Part shown: positions 54,424 through 63,262 of the stretch, piece after piece
How positions within the stretch are numbered: the first letter of the stretch is position 1
Layout: each line of letters opens with the position of its first letter
Source: Nocardioides sp. JS614
GTDB taxonomy: Bacteria > Actinomycetota > Actinomycetes > Propionibacteriales > Nocardioidaceae
Assembly (NCBI RefSeq): GCF_000015265.1
Contig: NC_008699.1
Span: 2,108,001 to 2,172,000 of the forward strand
DNA: 64,000 nt
Direction: 5' to 3'
Translations under genes and position numbers: made by a program
Notes under the pieces: generated by a model
Told to the model about the DNA's origin: nothing
The model's database searches: none
Seen by the model: only the letters and a program-made list of their open reading frames with translations

Positions 54424-56926
54424 GCCGCGGCCGCACCGCCCGCTCCAGCCGGGTGTAGGCGCAGCAGCACGCCACGCCCACCGCCAGCGAGGCGCCGATC
54501 GCGAGCGCGGGCCGCCCGGCCGCCTCGAGCCCGGGGTAGACCTGCCACTGCGTCAGGTAGATCCACAGCGACGCGCCCGCGACCACGCGCAGCGGCGCGG
54601 CCAGGACCGTGGGGACCGGCACGGGTCGGGCCCACAGCAGCAGGAGCACGCCGATGCCGACGATCGCCGTACGACTCGGCTCGCCGGGGAAGAACCCCAC
54701 CAGCCCGAGCGCCGCGACCGCCGCGACCACCAGCCGCTGGGTCCGGGTGCGCGCCTCCGCGACCGCCCACCCGAGCGCGATCAGCCACAGGCTGCCGGCC
54801 ACGGTGTACTTCTCGGTCAGGTCCGCGCTCACCCCGACGGTGGCGTAGCGCAGCCCCAGGGCGGCCACGAGCGCCACCAGCGCGACGGCGTACGGCGAGC
54901 GCCGCTGGCGGCGGTCCACCCACGGCACCGCGAGCGCCAGGGCGACCGCGAGCGTGCCCCAGACCAGCACGTCGAGGAACCAGAACTGCCAGTCGTCGCT
55001 CCACCGGCTCTCGCCGACCACGCCGTTGAGGTACAGCGCCGTGGCCGGGCGGTACTCCCCGGTGAGGAGGGCGGCGCCGCCGATCCACAGCGAGGCAGGA
55101 ACGGCGACCCCGGCCAGGCCGACGAGCAGCCGCCGGGTCCGGGTCCGCCGCCCGTCGACGGCCAGGCCGAACCGGGCCAGGTGGTAGCCGACCAGCGCGA
55201 GCAGCACGTGCGCCCCGCCGAGCAGGTGCACGACGTCGACGTGCGTGACGACGATCAGGATGATCGCCACGGCCCGCAGCACGACGCCGAGCTCGACCGG
55301 CGTCGTGAACCGGCGGGCCGGCCGGGACTCCAGGGCCAGTGACTCGATCGACCGGTGCGGCCAGTCCGCGGGCAGGTGTCCGATCCGGGCCGCGAGCCGG
55401 GTCGAGAGCTCGACGAAGGACAGCGAGTCGCCGCCGAGCCCGACGAAGGTGTCCTGCGCGGTGGCGTCCGGGCGGCCGAGGAGGACGGCGTACAGGTCGC
55501 GCAGGCCGGTGACGTCGCCGTACGCCGGCGCCGCCTCGGATCCGGCGTCCGGCTCGGCCAGCGCGAGCGCGGCCTCGGCCTGGCGGCGCAGCGCGGCGTA
55601 GTCGCACTTGCCGGACGCGGTCGTCGGCACGGTCTCGACCACGTGGGCGGTCACGGTGCCGGCCGGGATGCCGGCGATCCGCGCCAGGTGGGTGGGCAGC
55701 ACGCGCCGGTCGCGGGGCCGGGTCGTGAACAGGTGCAGGCCCTCGCCGACGACCACTGCCCGCGCCGGGGCACCCGCGGTGGCCAGCCGGCGCTCGATCC
55801 GGTCGAGGTCGAGCCGCAGGCCGAACACCTTGGCGGTGCGGTTCAGCCGGCCGACGACCTCCCACAGCCCGTCCGGACCGCGCCGGGCCAGGTCGCCGGT
55901 GCGCAGCTCGGTCAGCTCGGCGCCCCGGGCCAGGTCCGCGGGCCCGTGGGCGTAGCCCATCATCACGTTCGGGCCGCCGTAGACGAGCTCGCCGACGTCC
56001 GCGGGCAGGCCCTCGCGGCCGGGCCCGTCCAGGTCCACCCGCAGCGTCCCCCCCGGTACGGCGACCCCGATCGCCTCCGGCCGGGTCGGCGCCAGCGTGG
56101 GCGGCAGGTACGCCATCCGGGCGGTGGCCTCGGTCTGGCCGTACATCACGAACAGGTCCCAGCCGCGGCGCTGCCCGAGCTCGGCGTACCGCACCACCGT
56201 CTCGGGCGCGAGCCGGCCGCCGGCCTGGGTGACGTAGCGCAGGTGCGGCAGGTCGCGGTCGGCGAAGCCGGTCGCGTCCAGCAGGTCGAACGTGTAGGGG
56301 ACGCCGGCGAACGTCGTCGCCCGGTGGGTGCGGGCCAGGTCCCAGAAGCACTCGTCGGCCACCGACAGGTCGGTCAGCACCACCGCGGCCCCGGCGACCA
56401 GGTGGCTGTTGAGCACCGAGAGGCCGTAGCAGTAGTGCAGGGGGAGCGAGGTGAGCGCCCGGTCGGAGCGGCGGATGCCGAGGTAGTCGGCGATGCTCCG
56501 CGCGTTGGCGACCACGTTGGCGCGGGAGAGCCGGACCAGCTTGGGTGAGCCAGTGGAGCCCGAGGTCGACAGCAGCACGGCCAGGTCGGGGTGCAGCGGC
56601 GGCGGGGCGTCGGCGTCCAGCGCCGGCCGGTAGGTCCGGGCGATGTCGTCGTGCGCGCCGGGGGTGGCGATCACCACGGGGCGGTGGAGCGCGAGGGCGG
56701 CCAGGTAGGTCACGACGCTGGGCAGGTCGTTGGCCATCTCGAGCAGCAGCAGCCGGCCCGGGTCGTCGAGCTCGAGCGCGCGGCGCTGCACGAGCGCGGC
56801 CAGCTCGGCGTAGGTCACCGTGCGGTCGCCGGTGACGAGCGCGGGGTCGTCGGGGTGGCCGCCGAGGAGGGTCAGGTCCAGCTCGCGAGCGGGTACGGCG
56901 ACCCGGGCGAACTGGTCCGTGGTCAC
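54401..56926 (-). CDS. Adenylation-carrier-membrane acyltransferase fusion protein
   Basis: An 841-residue single-module assembly enzyme. Residues 1-450 are an NRPS-like adenylation domain: STSGSTGSPK (120-129), YGQTEA (262-267), TGD (343-345) and the catalytic lysine in TTASGKCDY (K440). Residues about 465-535 are a carrier protein with the phosphopantetheine serine in GLGGDSLSF (Ser501). Residues about 543-841 are an acyltransferase-3-like integral-membrane domain of about ten helices, with VVTHVDVVHLLGG near its start. It presumably activates a small acid and passes it to a membrane acceptor. ATGA overlap with the ABC ATPase puts it in the iron operon. No matching biosynthetic genes are nearby; the substrate is unknown. 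Confidence 0.85.
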   Translation of the reverse strand: MTTDQFARVAVPARELDLTLLGGHPDDPALVTGDRTVTYAELAALVQRRALELDDPGRLLLLEMANDLPSVVTYLAALALHRPVVIATPGAHDDIARTYRPALDADAPPPLHPDLAVLLSTSGSTGSPKLVRLSRANVVANARSIADYLGIRRSDRALTSLPLHYCYGLSVLNSHLVAGAAVVLTDLSVADECFWDLARTHRATTFAGVPYTFDLLDATGFADRDLPHLRYVTQAGGRLAPETVVRYAELGQRRGWDLFVMYGQTEATARMAYLPPTLAPTRPEAIGVAVPGGTLRVDLDGPGREGLPADVGELVYGGPNVMMGYAHGPADLARGAELTELRTGDLARRGPDGLWEVVGRLNRTAKVFGLRLDLDRIERRLATAGAPARAVVVGEGLHLFTTRPRDRRVLPTHLARIAGIPAGTVTAHVVETVPTTASGKCDYAALRRQAEAALALAEPDAGSEAAPAYGDVTGLRDLYAVLLGRPDATAQDTFVGLGGDSLSFVELSTRLAARIGHLPADWPHRSIESLALESRPARRFTTPVELGVVLRAVAIILIVVTHVDVVHLLGGAHVLLALVGYHLARFGLAVDGRRTRTRRLLVGLAGVAVPASLWIGGAALLTGEYRPATALYLNGVVGESRWSDDWQFWFLDVLVWGTLAVALALAVPWVDRRQRRSPYAVALVALVAALGLRYATVGVSADLTEKYTVAGSLWLIALGWAVAEARTRTQRLVVAAVAALGLVGFFPGEPSRTAIVGIGVLLLLWARPVPVPTVLAAPLRVVAGASLWIYLTQWQVYPGLEAAGRPALAIGASLAVGVACCCAYTRLERAVRPRLSRRRRG

Positions 56927-57984
56927 GCGCCCGCCCCTGGGGCGAAGCAGCGCACCTCGCCGGTGACGACGAGGCGCACGTGGTCGCCGGGCCGGGGCAG
57001 CGTGTCGGCCGGGGTGCGGGCGATGACCAGGTCGGGGTGGCCGTCCAGCCGGGCCCGGACGGTGGCGTCGTGGCCGAAGAAGCTCACGTCGATCACCTCG
57101 GCGGCGACGCCCTCACCGCTCTCGGCGGGCCGCACCTGCACCTGCTCGGGCCGCAGCGCCAGGGTGACCGGTCCCGGCGCCGGGTGGCCGGTGACCCGCA
57201 CGGACCCGAGGACGCAGGTCGCCCGGGACGGCTCGCCGGGCGCGACCTCGCCGCGGATCAGCGCGGCGTGCCCGAGGAAGGAGGCGACGGCCTCGTTGGC
57301 GGGGGAGAGGTAGATGGTGCGCGGCGCCGCGGCCTGGAGGAAGTGCCCGCCGGACATGATCGCGACCTGGTCGGCCAGCGACAGCGCCTCGCCCTGGTCG
57401 TGGGTGACCAGCAGCGCCGCGGACCCGGTGGCGCGCAGCGCGTCGACGACCGCCCGCCCGGTCTCCTCGCGCAGCCCGGCGTCCAGGGACGAGAACGGCT
57501 CGTCGAGCAGGACCAGGGACGGCCGGGCCGCGAGCGCGCGGGCCAGTGCGACCCGCTGCTGCTGGCCCCCGGAGAGGTGGTGCGGGTAGCGGGTGGCGAG
57601 CCCGGCCGGCAGGTCGACCAGCTCGAGCATCTCCGCGACCCGCTCCCGGGGGCGCCGGCGCTGCCCGCGCGGCAGCCCGAAGGCGATGTTGTGCGCCACG
57701 TCCAGGTGCGGGAACAATGCCCCCTCCTGGGGCACGTAGCCGATGTTGCGACCGCGGGGCGCCACGGACCGGGTCGGCGAGGACACCTCCGTGCCGGCCA
57801 GCCGGATGGTGCCCGCGCGGGGGCGGAGGAAGCCGGCGACGGTGCGCAGCAGGGTCGACTTGCCGCAGCCGGAGACCCCGAGCACCGCCGTGATGCCGTC
57901 CTCGACGACGAGGTCGACCGCGTGCAGGACCGTGTGGTCCCCGTAGCCGACGGTGAGGCCGCTGACCTCCAGCGCCTTGGTCAT
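56923..57984 (-). CDS. Ferric-iron-type ABC transporter ATPase (FbpC-like)
   Basis: A 353-residue ATPase. Walker A GVSGCGKSTLL, Q-loop YVPQEGALFPHL, signature LSGGQQQRVALARALA, Walker B VLLDEPFSSLD and switch VTHDQGEA are complete. The C-terminal TOBE domain (about 240-350) places it in the CUT1/Fbp class. It powers the permease encoded just upstream; the ATG overlaps the permease stop (ATGA) and its own stop overlaps the adenylation gene start. Confidence 0.93.
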   Translation of the reverse strand: MTKALEVSGLTVGYGDHTVLHAVDLVVEDGITAVLGVSGCGKSTLLRTVAGFLRPRAGTIRLAGTEVSSPTRSVAPRGRNIGYVPQEGALFPHLDVAHNIAFGLPRGQRRRPRERVAEMLELVDLPAGLATRYPHHLSGGQQQRVALARALAARPSLVLLDEPFSSLDAGLREETGRAVVDALRATGSAALLVTHDQGEALSLADQVAIMSGGHFLQAAAPRTIYLSPANEAVASFLGHAALIRGEVAPGEPSRATCVLGSVRVTGHPAPGPVTLALRPEQVQVRPAESGEGVAAEVIDVSFFGHDATVRARLDGHPDLVIARTPADTLPRPGDHVRLVVTGEVRCFAPGAGA

Positions 57985-59549
57985 CGCGCACCCACCGTGA
58001 CTCGGCTGAGCAGCCAGGTCGCCGGGACCGAGAGCACCACGAGCGCCAGGGCGTACGGCGCGGCCGCGCCGTACGCGACGGAGGAGGCCTTGGACCAGAA
58101 CTCCGTGGAGAGCGTGTCGGTGCCGATCGGGGCGAGCAGCAGAGTGGCGGTCAGCTCGGTCGACACGGCCAGGGACACGAGCGCGAAGCCGGCCGCGAGG
58201 CCGGGCGCGATGAGTGGCGCGGTCACCCGGAGGCCGACGCCGGTGCGGCCGCAGCCCAGCGAGCGCGCCACGTCCTCGAGCACCGGCGGCGCGAGCTCCA
58301 TGGTCGGCCGGAGGCTCACGACCGCGCGCGGCAGGAACAGGATGACGTAGCCGATCACCAGCAGCGGCACGGTCTGGTAGAGCGCGGGGACGGCACGGAT
58401 CGACACCGTGACCAGGGCGAGCGCGACCACGATGCCGGGCATCGCGCTGGCGGTGTAGGTGGCCCGCTCCAGCGTCGTGGTCAGCCCGCCGCGGTGCCGC
58501 ACCGAGAGCCACGCGACCGGTGTCGCCGCGGCCGTGGCGACCAGACCGGCGAGCACGGCGAGGCCGACGGAGGTCGCGATGGCCGAGGTCAGGTCGGGCA
58601 GGTCCCACCGGGTCGAGGAGCCGCGCACCAGCCACCGGGCCAGGTTGAGCAGCGGCACGCCGAGGGCGAGTACGACGAGCGCGGCGAGCCCACCCGCCGC
58701 CGGGAGCCGCCCGCGGCCGAGGCGGTGCGGGTCGGCGGCGCGGGCGGCGCCCGAGCCGACCCGGGCCCGGCGGCCGCGGCCACGCAGCAGCAGCTCGACG
58801 GCCAGCAGCGCCAGGCAGAACACGACGAGGACGAGCGCGAGCAGGCTGGCGGCCGGGCCGTTGAAGGAGGTGCCGTACTGCTGCAGGATCGCCGTGGTCA
58901 GGGTGGGGTAGTTGAGCAGCTGCAGGGCGCCGTACTCCGCCAGCAGGTGCAGGCCGACCAGCAGCGCGCCGCCGAGCACGGCGGGGCTGATCGCGGGCAG
59001 CACCACCCGCAGGAACGTCGCGAGCGGCCGCTGTCCCAGGGAGGCGCTGACCTCCTCCAGGCTCGGGTCGAGGCGGCGCAGGGCCGCGACGGTGGGCAGG
59101 TAGACGAACGGGAAGTACGACAGGCTGACGACGAGCGCGGCGCCGCCGTAGCTCTGCACCGCGTGCGTCATCGAGACCCAGCCGTAGCCGTTGACGAAGG
59201 CGGGTACGGCGAGCGGCGCGCACATCAAGCCGTGCCACCAGCCCCGGCCGGGGACGTCGGTGCGCTCGACCAGCCAGGCACCCCCGACGCCGAGCACGAC
59301 GCTGAGGGCCACGCCGCCGACCAGCAGCCGGGAGGTGTTCCACAGCAGCTCGCCGATCCGGGGCCGGAACAGGTAGTCGCGGGCCTCGGCCAGGCCGACG
59401 TCGGCGACCGACCACACGACGTACCCGAGCGGGATCAGGCAGGCGACGGTGACCAGCGCGCCCAGCGCCAGGAGGAATGGCGGAGCGGGCTCGGGACGCT
59501 GCGGGTGCGTGCGGGCTGCCGGCTCCGTCCCGGGCAGCGGCAGCTGCAC
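57981..59549 (-). CDS. Ferric-iron-type ABC transporter permease (FbpB-like, fused halves)
   Basis: A 522-residue inner-membrane permease made of two similar six-helix halves, as in FbpB/SfuB. Each half has a BPD transport loop (EEVSASLGQRPLATFLRVVLP and EDVARSLGCGRTGVGLRVTAP) that contacts the ATPase. The start is uncertain: GTG at 59549 is the first ordinary start after the binding-protein stop, while an overlapping CTG earlier is possible. Translationally coupled to the ATPase by a 4-bp overlap. Confidence 0.9.
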   Translation of the reverse strand: MQLPLPGTEPAARTHPQRPEPAPPFLLALGALVTVACLIPLGYVVWSVADVGLAEARDYLFRPRIGELLWNTSRLLVGGVALSVVLGVGGAWLVERTDVPGRGWWHGLMCAPLAVPAFVNGYGWVSMTHAVQSYGGAALVVSLSYFPFVYLPTVAALRRLDPSLEEVSASLGQRPLATFLRVVLPAISPAVLGGALLVGLHLLAEYGALQLLNYPTLTTAILQQYGTSFNGPAASLLALVLVVFCLALLAVELLLRGRGRRARVGSGAARAADPHRLGRGRLPAAGGLAALVVLALGVPLLNLARWLVRGSSTRWDLPDLTSAIATSVGLAVLAGLVATAAATPVAWLSVRHRGGLTTTLERATYTASAMPGIVVALALVTVSIRAVPALYQTVPLLVIGYVILFLPRAVVSLRPTMELAPPVLEDVARSLGCGRTGVGLRVTAPLIAPGLAAGFALVSLAVSTELTATLLLAPIGTDTLSTEFWSKASSVAYGAAAPYALALVVLSVPATWLLSRVTVGAR

Positions 59550-59557
59550 CAGGTCGC

Positions 59558-60559
59558 TCAGAGGAACCCGACCTCGGTCATCAGGTCCACCACGGCCTTG
59601 CCGTCGAGGTCCGAGACGTTGACCTGGGGCGGATCGAGCTCGGCGAACGGCTTGACCGGTGGGTCGAGCTGGACGTCGGGGTTGAGCGGGTACTCCAGCG
59701 CGTAGCTGTCGGCGAGCACCTGCTGGCCGGCGGTGCTGGTCAGGTAGGACACGAACTTCTCCGCGTCCGCCTGGTGGTCGCTGGAGGCGAGGATGCCGGC
59801 GCCGGAGACGCTCACGAACGCGCCGGGGTCCTGGTGGCCGAAGAAGTACAGGGCGCTGTGGTCGGAGACGTCGCCCGACTCGGCCTGGTCGCGGTACCAG
59901 TAGTAGTGGTAGATGATCCCGACCTCGGACTCGCCGGAGTTGACCGACTCGAGGACGACGTTGTTGCCGTCGTACACGGTGCCGTTGGCCTTGATGCCCT
60001 CCAGCCAGGCGCGGGTCTTCTGCTCGCCCTCGAGGTCGAGGACCGCGGCGACGATCGCCTGGAAGTCCGCGCCGGTGGGGGAGAAGGAGATCCGGCCCTT
60101 CCACTCGGGGTCGGCGAGGTCGAGGATCGAGTCGGGCAGCTCGTCCGCGGAGACCTGGTCGGTGTTGTAGACGAGCACGGTCGAGCGGGCCACGAAGCCG
60201 GTCCACAGCCCGCTGCGTGGCCGGTACATCGCCGGGATCGGGGCGACCGCGTCCTGCGGGAGCTCGGTGAACAGGCCGGCGTTCTCGACCTGCGCCATGG
60301 CGGGGGAGTTCTCGGTCAGGAACACGTCGGCGGGCGAGGCCTTGCCCTCGGCGACCAGCTGGGCGGACATCTCCAGGTCCTTGCCGTTGCGCAGCTCGAC
60401 GTCGATGCCGGTCTCGTCGGTGAAGGCCTTGGCGACGTCGGTCATCAGCTCCTCGTGCTGGGCGTTGTAGATGACCAGGGCGTCGCTGTCGCTGCCGCAG
60501 CCGGTGGCGAGCAGCGTGGCTGCGAGGGACAGGGCGAGGAGGGCCGGTACGCGCTTCAT
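59558..60559 (-). CDS. Ferric-iron-binding lipoprotein of ABC transporter (FbpA-like)
   Basis: A 333-residue class II binding protein. Signal peptide with lipobox LATGC (Cys21), then LVIYNAQHEELM, SPADVFLTEN and the tyrosine-rich iron site IIYHYYWYRDQ typical of FbpA/SfuA-type proteins that hold Fe(III) directly. Anchored outside the membrane. ATG at 60559 follows GAAGGA. A strong iron box lies 16 bp upstream, so expression should rise when iron is scarce. Confidence 0.93.
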   Translation of the reverse strand: MKRVPALLALSLAATLLATGCGSDSDALVIYNAQHEELMTDVAKAFTDETGIDVELRNGKDLEMSAQLVAEGKASPADVFLTENSPAMAQVENAGLFTELPQDAVAPIPAMYRPRSGLWTGFVARSTVLVYNTDQVSADELPDSILDLADPEWKGRISFSPTGADFQAIVAAVLDLEGEQKTRAWLEGIKANGTVYDGNNVVLESVNSGESEVGIIYHYYWYRDQAESGDVSDHSALYFFGHQDPGAFVSVSGAGILASSDHQADAEKFVSYLTSTAGQQVLADSYALEYPLNPDVQLDPPVKPFAELDPPQVNVSDLDGKAVVDLMTEVGFL

Positions 60560-60574
60560 GGTTCCTTCAGAAGA

Positions 60575-60593
60575 TTAGGGTTGGCTAACCATA
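60575..60593. promoter_or_regulatory. DtxR/IdeR-type iron box
   Basis: TTAGGGTTGGCTAACCATA matches about 15 of 19 positions of the DtxR/IdeR consensus TTAGGTTAGGCTAACCTAA, including the GGCTAACC right half. It is just upstream of the ferric-binding-protein gene and probably overlaps its promoter. Confidence 0.85.
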
Positions 60594-60703
60594 CTCAATG
60601 GCGTACGGCGGGCCCAACCGCGGTCCGCCCAGAGGACCGGCGCGAACCGGCCAGGGTGGTGCGGCCCACGCGCCGGAGCGGCGATGATCTACATTCGGCG
60701 AAC

Positions 60704-61744
60704 GTGAGTGCCCAAGCCCCGTCCGCCGTCATCCTGGTCCGCGCCGAGCGGTTCGTCCCCAACCCCGCGACGGCGGCCGACAACGCCTTCCAGCGCGACA
60801 TCCCGGCCGGCCAGTCCGAGGATGCGACGTCGAGCAAGGCACTGGCCGAGATGGACGCGCTGGCCCAGGCGCTGCGCGACGTCGGCGTACGCGTGCACGT
60901 CTTCCGCGACGAGGACCACACCCGCCCGGACAGCGTGTTCCCGAACAACTGGCTCTCCACCCATGCGGGCGGCTACGTCGCCGTCTACCCGATGTACGCC
61001 TCGAACCGGCGCCACGAGCGCCGCGCGGACGTGCTGGAGATGCTGAAGTCGGACTACCGGACCCAGACGATCGTCGACTACTCCGGGCTCGAGCCGGACG
61101 GCATCTTCCTCGAGGGCACCGGCGCGATGGTGCTCGACCACGTGTCCCGGGTCGCGTACATGGCGGTCAGCCACCGCGCCGACACCCACGTCCTGGAGCG
61201 GTTCTGCAGCGACTTCAACTACGAGCCGATGGCCTTCGAGGCGGTCGACTCCGAGGGCGTGCCGGTCTACCACACCAACGTGCTCGCCTGCGTCGGCACC
61301 GACATCGCGATGATCGCGCTGGGGATGATCCCGGACGAGCAGCGCCGCGAGCAGGTCCGCGAGCGGCTCACCGTCAACGGCCGCACGGTGATCGAGCTGA
61401 CCGAGCAGCAGATCCGCGACTTCGCCGGCAACGCCGTCGAGCTCTGCGGCCGGACGGAGACCGGCAAGCGCCGTTACGTCATGGCGATGTCCGGCCGCGC
61501 CCGCCGCAGCCTCCGCCCCGACCAGATCGCGGCGATCGAGGAGTCCTGCGAGATCGTCTCCGTCGACATCCCCACCATCGAGCTCGCCGGCGGCTCGGTG
61601 CGCTGCATGATCGCCGGCGTCCACCTCGACCGCCGCCCCAAGCCCGCCGACCCCGAGCTCACCGAGGCCGTCGAGGCGATCAACGAGGAGCACCCCACCA
61701 CGCCCGACGGGCAGGACGTGGCCGCGGCGGACGTCGAGGGCTGA
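60704..61744 (+). CDS. CtlX-like citrulline/arginine-metabolism hydrolase (amidinotransferase fold)
   Basis: A 346-residue guanidino-group-modifying enzyme of the arginine deiminase superfamily (annotated elsewhere as CtlX). FPNNWLSTHAGG, YPMYASNRRHERR, the acidic EGTGAMVLDH, a His in VYHTNVLACVGTD and the catalytic cysteine in ELAGGSVRCMIAG near the C-terminus are present. GTG at 60704; TACATT eight bases upstream suggests a leaderless transcript. It is divergent from the iron operon and may share its control region. Confidence 0.85.
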   Translation: MSAQAPSAVILVRAERFVPNPATAADNAFQRDIPAGQSEDATSSKALAEMDALAQALRDVGVRVHVFRDEDHTRPDSVFPNNWLSTHAGGYVAVYPMYASNRRHERRADVLEMLKSDYRTQTIVDYSGLEPDGIFLEGTGAMVLDHVSRVAYMAVSHRADTHVLERFCSDFNYEPMAFEAVDSEGVPVYHTNVLACVGTDIAMIALGMIPDEQRREQVRERLTVNGRTVIELTEQQIRDFAGNAVELCGRTETGKRRYVMAMSGRARRSLRPDQIAAIEESCEIVSVDIPTIELAGGSVRCMIAGVHLDRRPKPADPELTEAVEAINEEHPTTPDGQDVAAADVEG

Positions 61745-61786
61745 TGCTCGGGGCTTGGTTGCGCGGCGACGCCGGGCCCCGGCACT

Positions 61787-62188
61787 TCAATCGTTGAGGT
61801 CGACCTGTCGTAGAGCGGTCCGAGAAACGGCGAAGAGCGCCGCGCCGGCTCCGGCAGCCTGATCCCAGATCGCCGACCGGTGGCCGATGAAGAGCTCGGC
61901 CATCTCGCGGCCCGTCAGGTTGCCCGAGGTCAGGCAGAAAGCCCGCACGCCGTGCTCCAGGAGCGCAGCGCGCTCCGCGGAGCGGTATCGGATCCGCTCA
62001 TCCTTCATGAGCACAGGCCAAGCGTGCTGACCAGCGAGCCGGAGCCATTCGACGTCGGTGACGTCTTCGTCGGCGGGGATGCCGTAGTGCTCCGCGAGCG
62101 TGGCAAGGTCCCAGCCATCGGCCCGGAGCAGATCCGGCACCTGACGTCGGCCCAGGCTTCGGTCGACGAAGAAGTGCAGACCGGTCAT
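61787..62188 (-). CDS. VapC45-like PIN-fold toxin
   Basis: A 133-residue PIN-like protein: HFFVDRSLGRRQVPDLLRADGWD near the start (Asp9 as first acidic residue), TDVEWLRLAGQHAWPVLMKDERIRYR, and a C-terminal FCLTSGNLTGREMAELFIGH. This pattern belongs to the PIN-like group containing mycobacterial VapC45, presumed ribonuclease toxins. ATG at 62188 lies 13 bp after the antitoxin gene. Expressed with, and neutralised by, the upstream gene product. Confidence 0.8.
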   Translation of the reverse strand: MTGLHFFVDRSLGRRQVPDLLRADGWDLATLAEHYGIPADEDVTDVEWLRLAGQHAWPVLMKDERIRYRSAERAALLEHGVRAFCLTSGNLTGREMAELFIGHRSAIWDQAAGAGAALFAVSRTALRQVDLND

Positions 62189-62201
62189 CGTGGCCGCTGA
62201 G

Positions 62202-62924
62202 TCAGGCGGTCCTGATCAGGACGGCCAGCACGTCTTCGAGCTCGTCGCGCGGGATGCCGTACTCCTCGGAGACGACGTTGATGTCTCGCTCCGCCTTGAA
62301 CAGGGAGACCGCGTCCTCGAGGCGGACACCGCCGCGTCGGAACACAGGCTGGCCGAAAGCTCGCCGAACGTCGGCGACGAGCTCTGCCTTCCTGAATCCG
62401 GGCAGTGGAACTGCCGTTGCGAACCCGTCGGCGCCGAACTCGATGCGATGCAGGTAGTCCTCGACGACCTCGGCGAACACCCGCTGGTTGTTCCTGACGA
62501 CCACCAGTTCGCGGACGGCGTCACGCTCGTCTCCGCCGGTCCTCTCGGCGTAGTCGAAAAGCACTTCGGCGCCGTCCGTGTAGAGCTTCTTCGACGCCAG
62601 GGCGTGCGTGAGCCCGAACTCCGTGTTCAGCTGCTCGAGAGCTGGCCGGATCCGCTGCAGCGGGACGCCGGACTTGCGGATCGCCGTCAGGGCATAGCCC
62701 TCGGCGAGGCCGACGAACGGGATGCTCGCCCCCCGGTGTCCGTTGTTCAGGGCCGTGAGGATGGGAGCGCCCATCACCTCACGACCCCGGACGATGCTGT
62801 GGTAGCCGCGTGCCCAGTTGCGGAAGGTCGACTCAGGGAGGCCGAGGAAGCGGGATGCTTCGGCCTGGGTGTAGAGCGGTGCGTTGAACTTGTCGACCGC
62901 CGCCTCGGCATCGAGAACCGTCAT
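62202..62924 (-). CDS. VapB45-like DUF433 antitoxin with MerR-like helix-turn-helix
   Basis: A 240-residue antitoxin. An N-terminal DNA-binding domain (YTQAEASRFLGLPESTFRNWARG) is followed by a middle domain and a C-terminal DUF433 (GGVRLEDAVSLFKAERDINVVSEEYGIPRDELEDVL). Length and architecture match VapB45 (Rv2018) of M. tuberculosis. ATG at 62924 has a strong AAAGGAGG upstream. It likely binds its own promoter in the 62925-63077 gap. Codon use is slightly less GC-rich than the neighbours, hinting at acquisition. Confidence 0.85.
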   Translation of the reverse strand: MTVLDAEAAVDKFNAPLYTQAEASRFLGLPESTFRNWARGYHSIVRGREVMGAPILTALNNGHRGASIPFVGLAEGYALTAIRKSGVPLQRIRPALEQLNTEFGLTHALASKKLYTDGAEVLFDYAERTGGDERDAVRELVVVRNNQRVFAEVVEDYLHRIEFGADGFATAVPLPGFRKAELVADVRRAFGQPVFRRGGVRLEDAVSLFKAERDINVVSEEYGIPRDELEDVLAVLIRTA

Positions 62925-63077
62925 CGTCGACCCTCCTTTCTGACCTCGCGAACTGACCCCATCATGGCGCACGACGCCGACAACCGCGCCAAGCCGCGAC
63001 GGTCGTCGACGGCACCACAACGGAGCCTGGCGCCGTCTTCGAGCGTGCTGTCGGTGGAGTGGGGCAAGATTCGGCCC

Positions 63078-63206
63078 GTGCCCATCGACACCGACGCCTG
63101 GAACGAGCTCGTCTACTTCTCGCCGGGGAAGTGTCGAGCAGGTTGCGCAGCAACCGTGTCGAGACCCCGGAACCGTAGGCACGGCCTGATACTGATACGC
63201 CCCTGA
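63078..63206 (+). pseudogene. Possible truncated remnant of a methyltransferase-like N-terminus
   Basis: A 42-codon frame starting GTG-PIDTDAWNELVYFSPGK with CAAGAT seven bases upstream, the leaderless style of genuine starts here. IDTDxWNxLxY is like the N-terminus of some actinobacterial SAM methyltransferases. After PGK the peptide becomes nonsense-like and stops. It may be a gene fragment cut by rearrangement near the 13E12-type gene. The rest of 62925-63262 shows no gene. Confidence 0.25.
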
Positions 63207-63262
63207 CCTGGGCAAACACTGTGTCGGACCCGCTGTCGGTGGGCTCTGCTTGACTGGTCCTC

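Noticed and set aside
62190..63206. 338-codon plus-strand frame opposite vapB
   Set aside because: Antisense to the antitoxin gene, which has a strong ribosome-binding site and clear helix-turn-helix and DUF433 domains; only its last 42 codons were kept as a tentative remnant.
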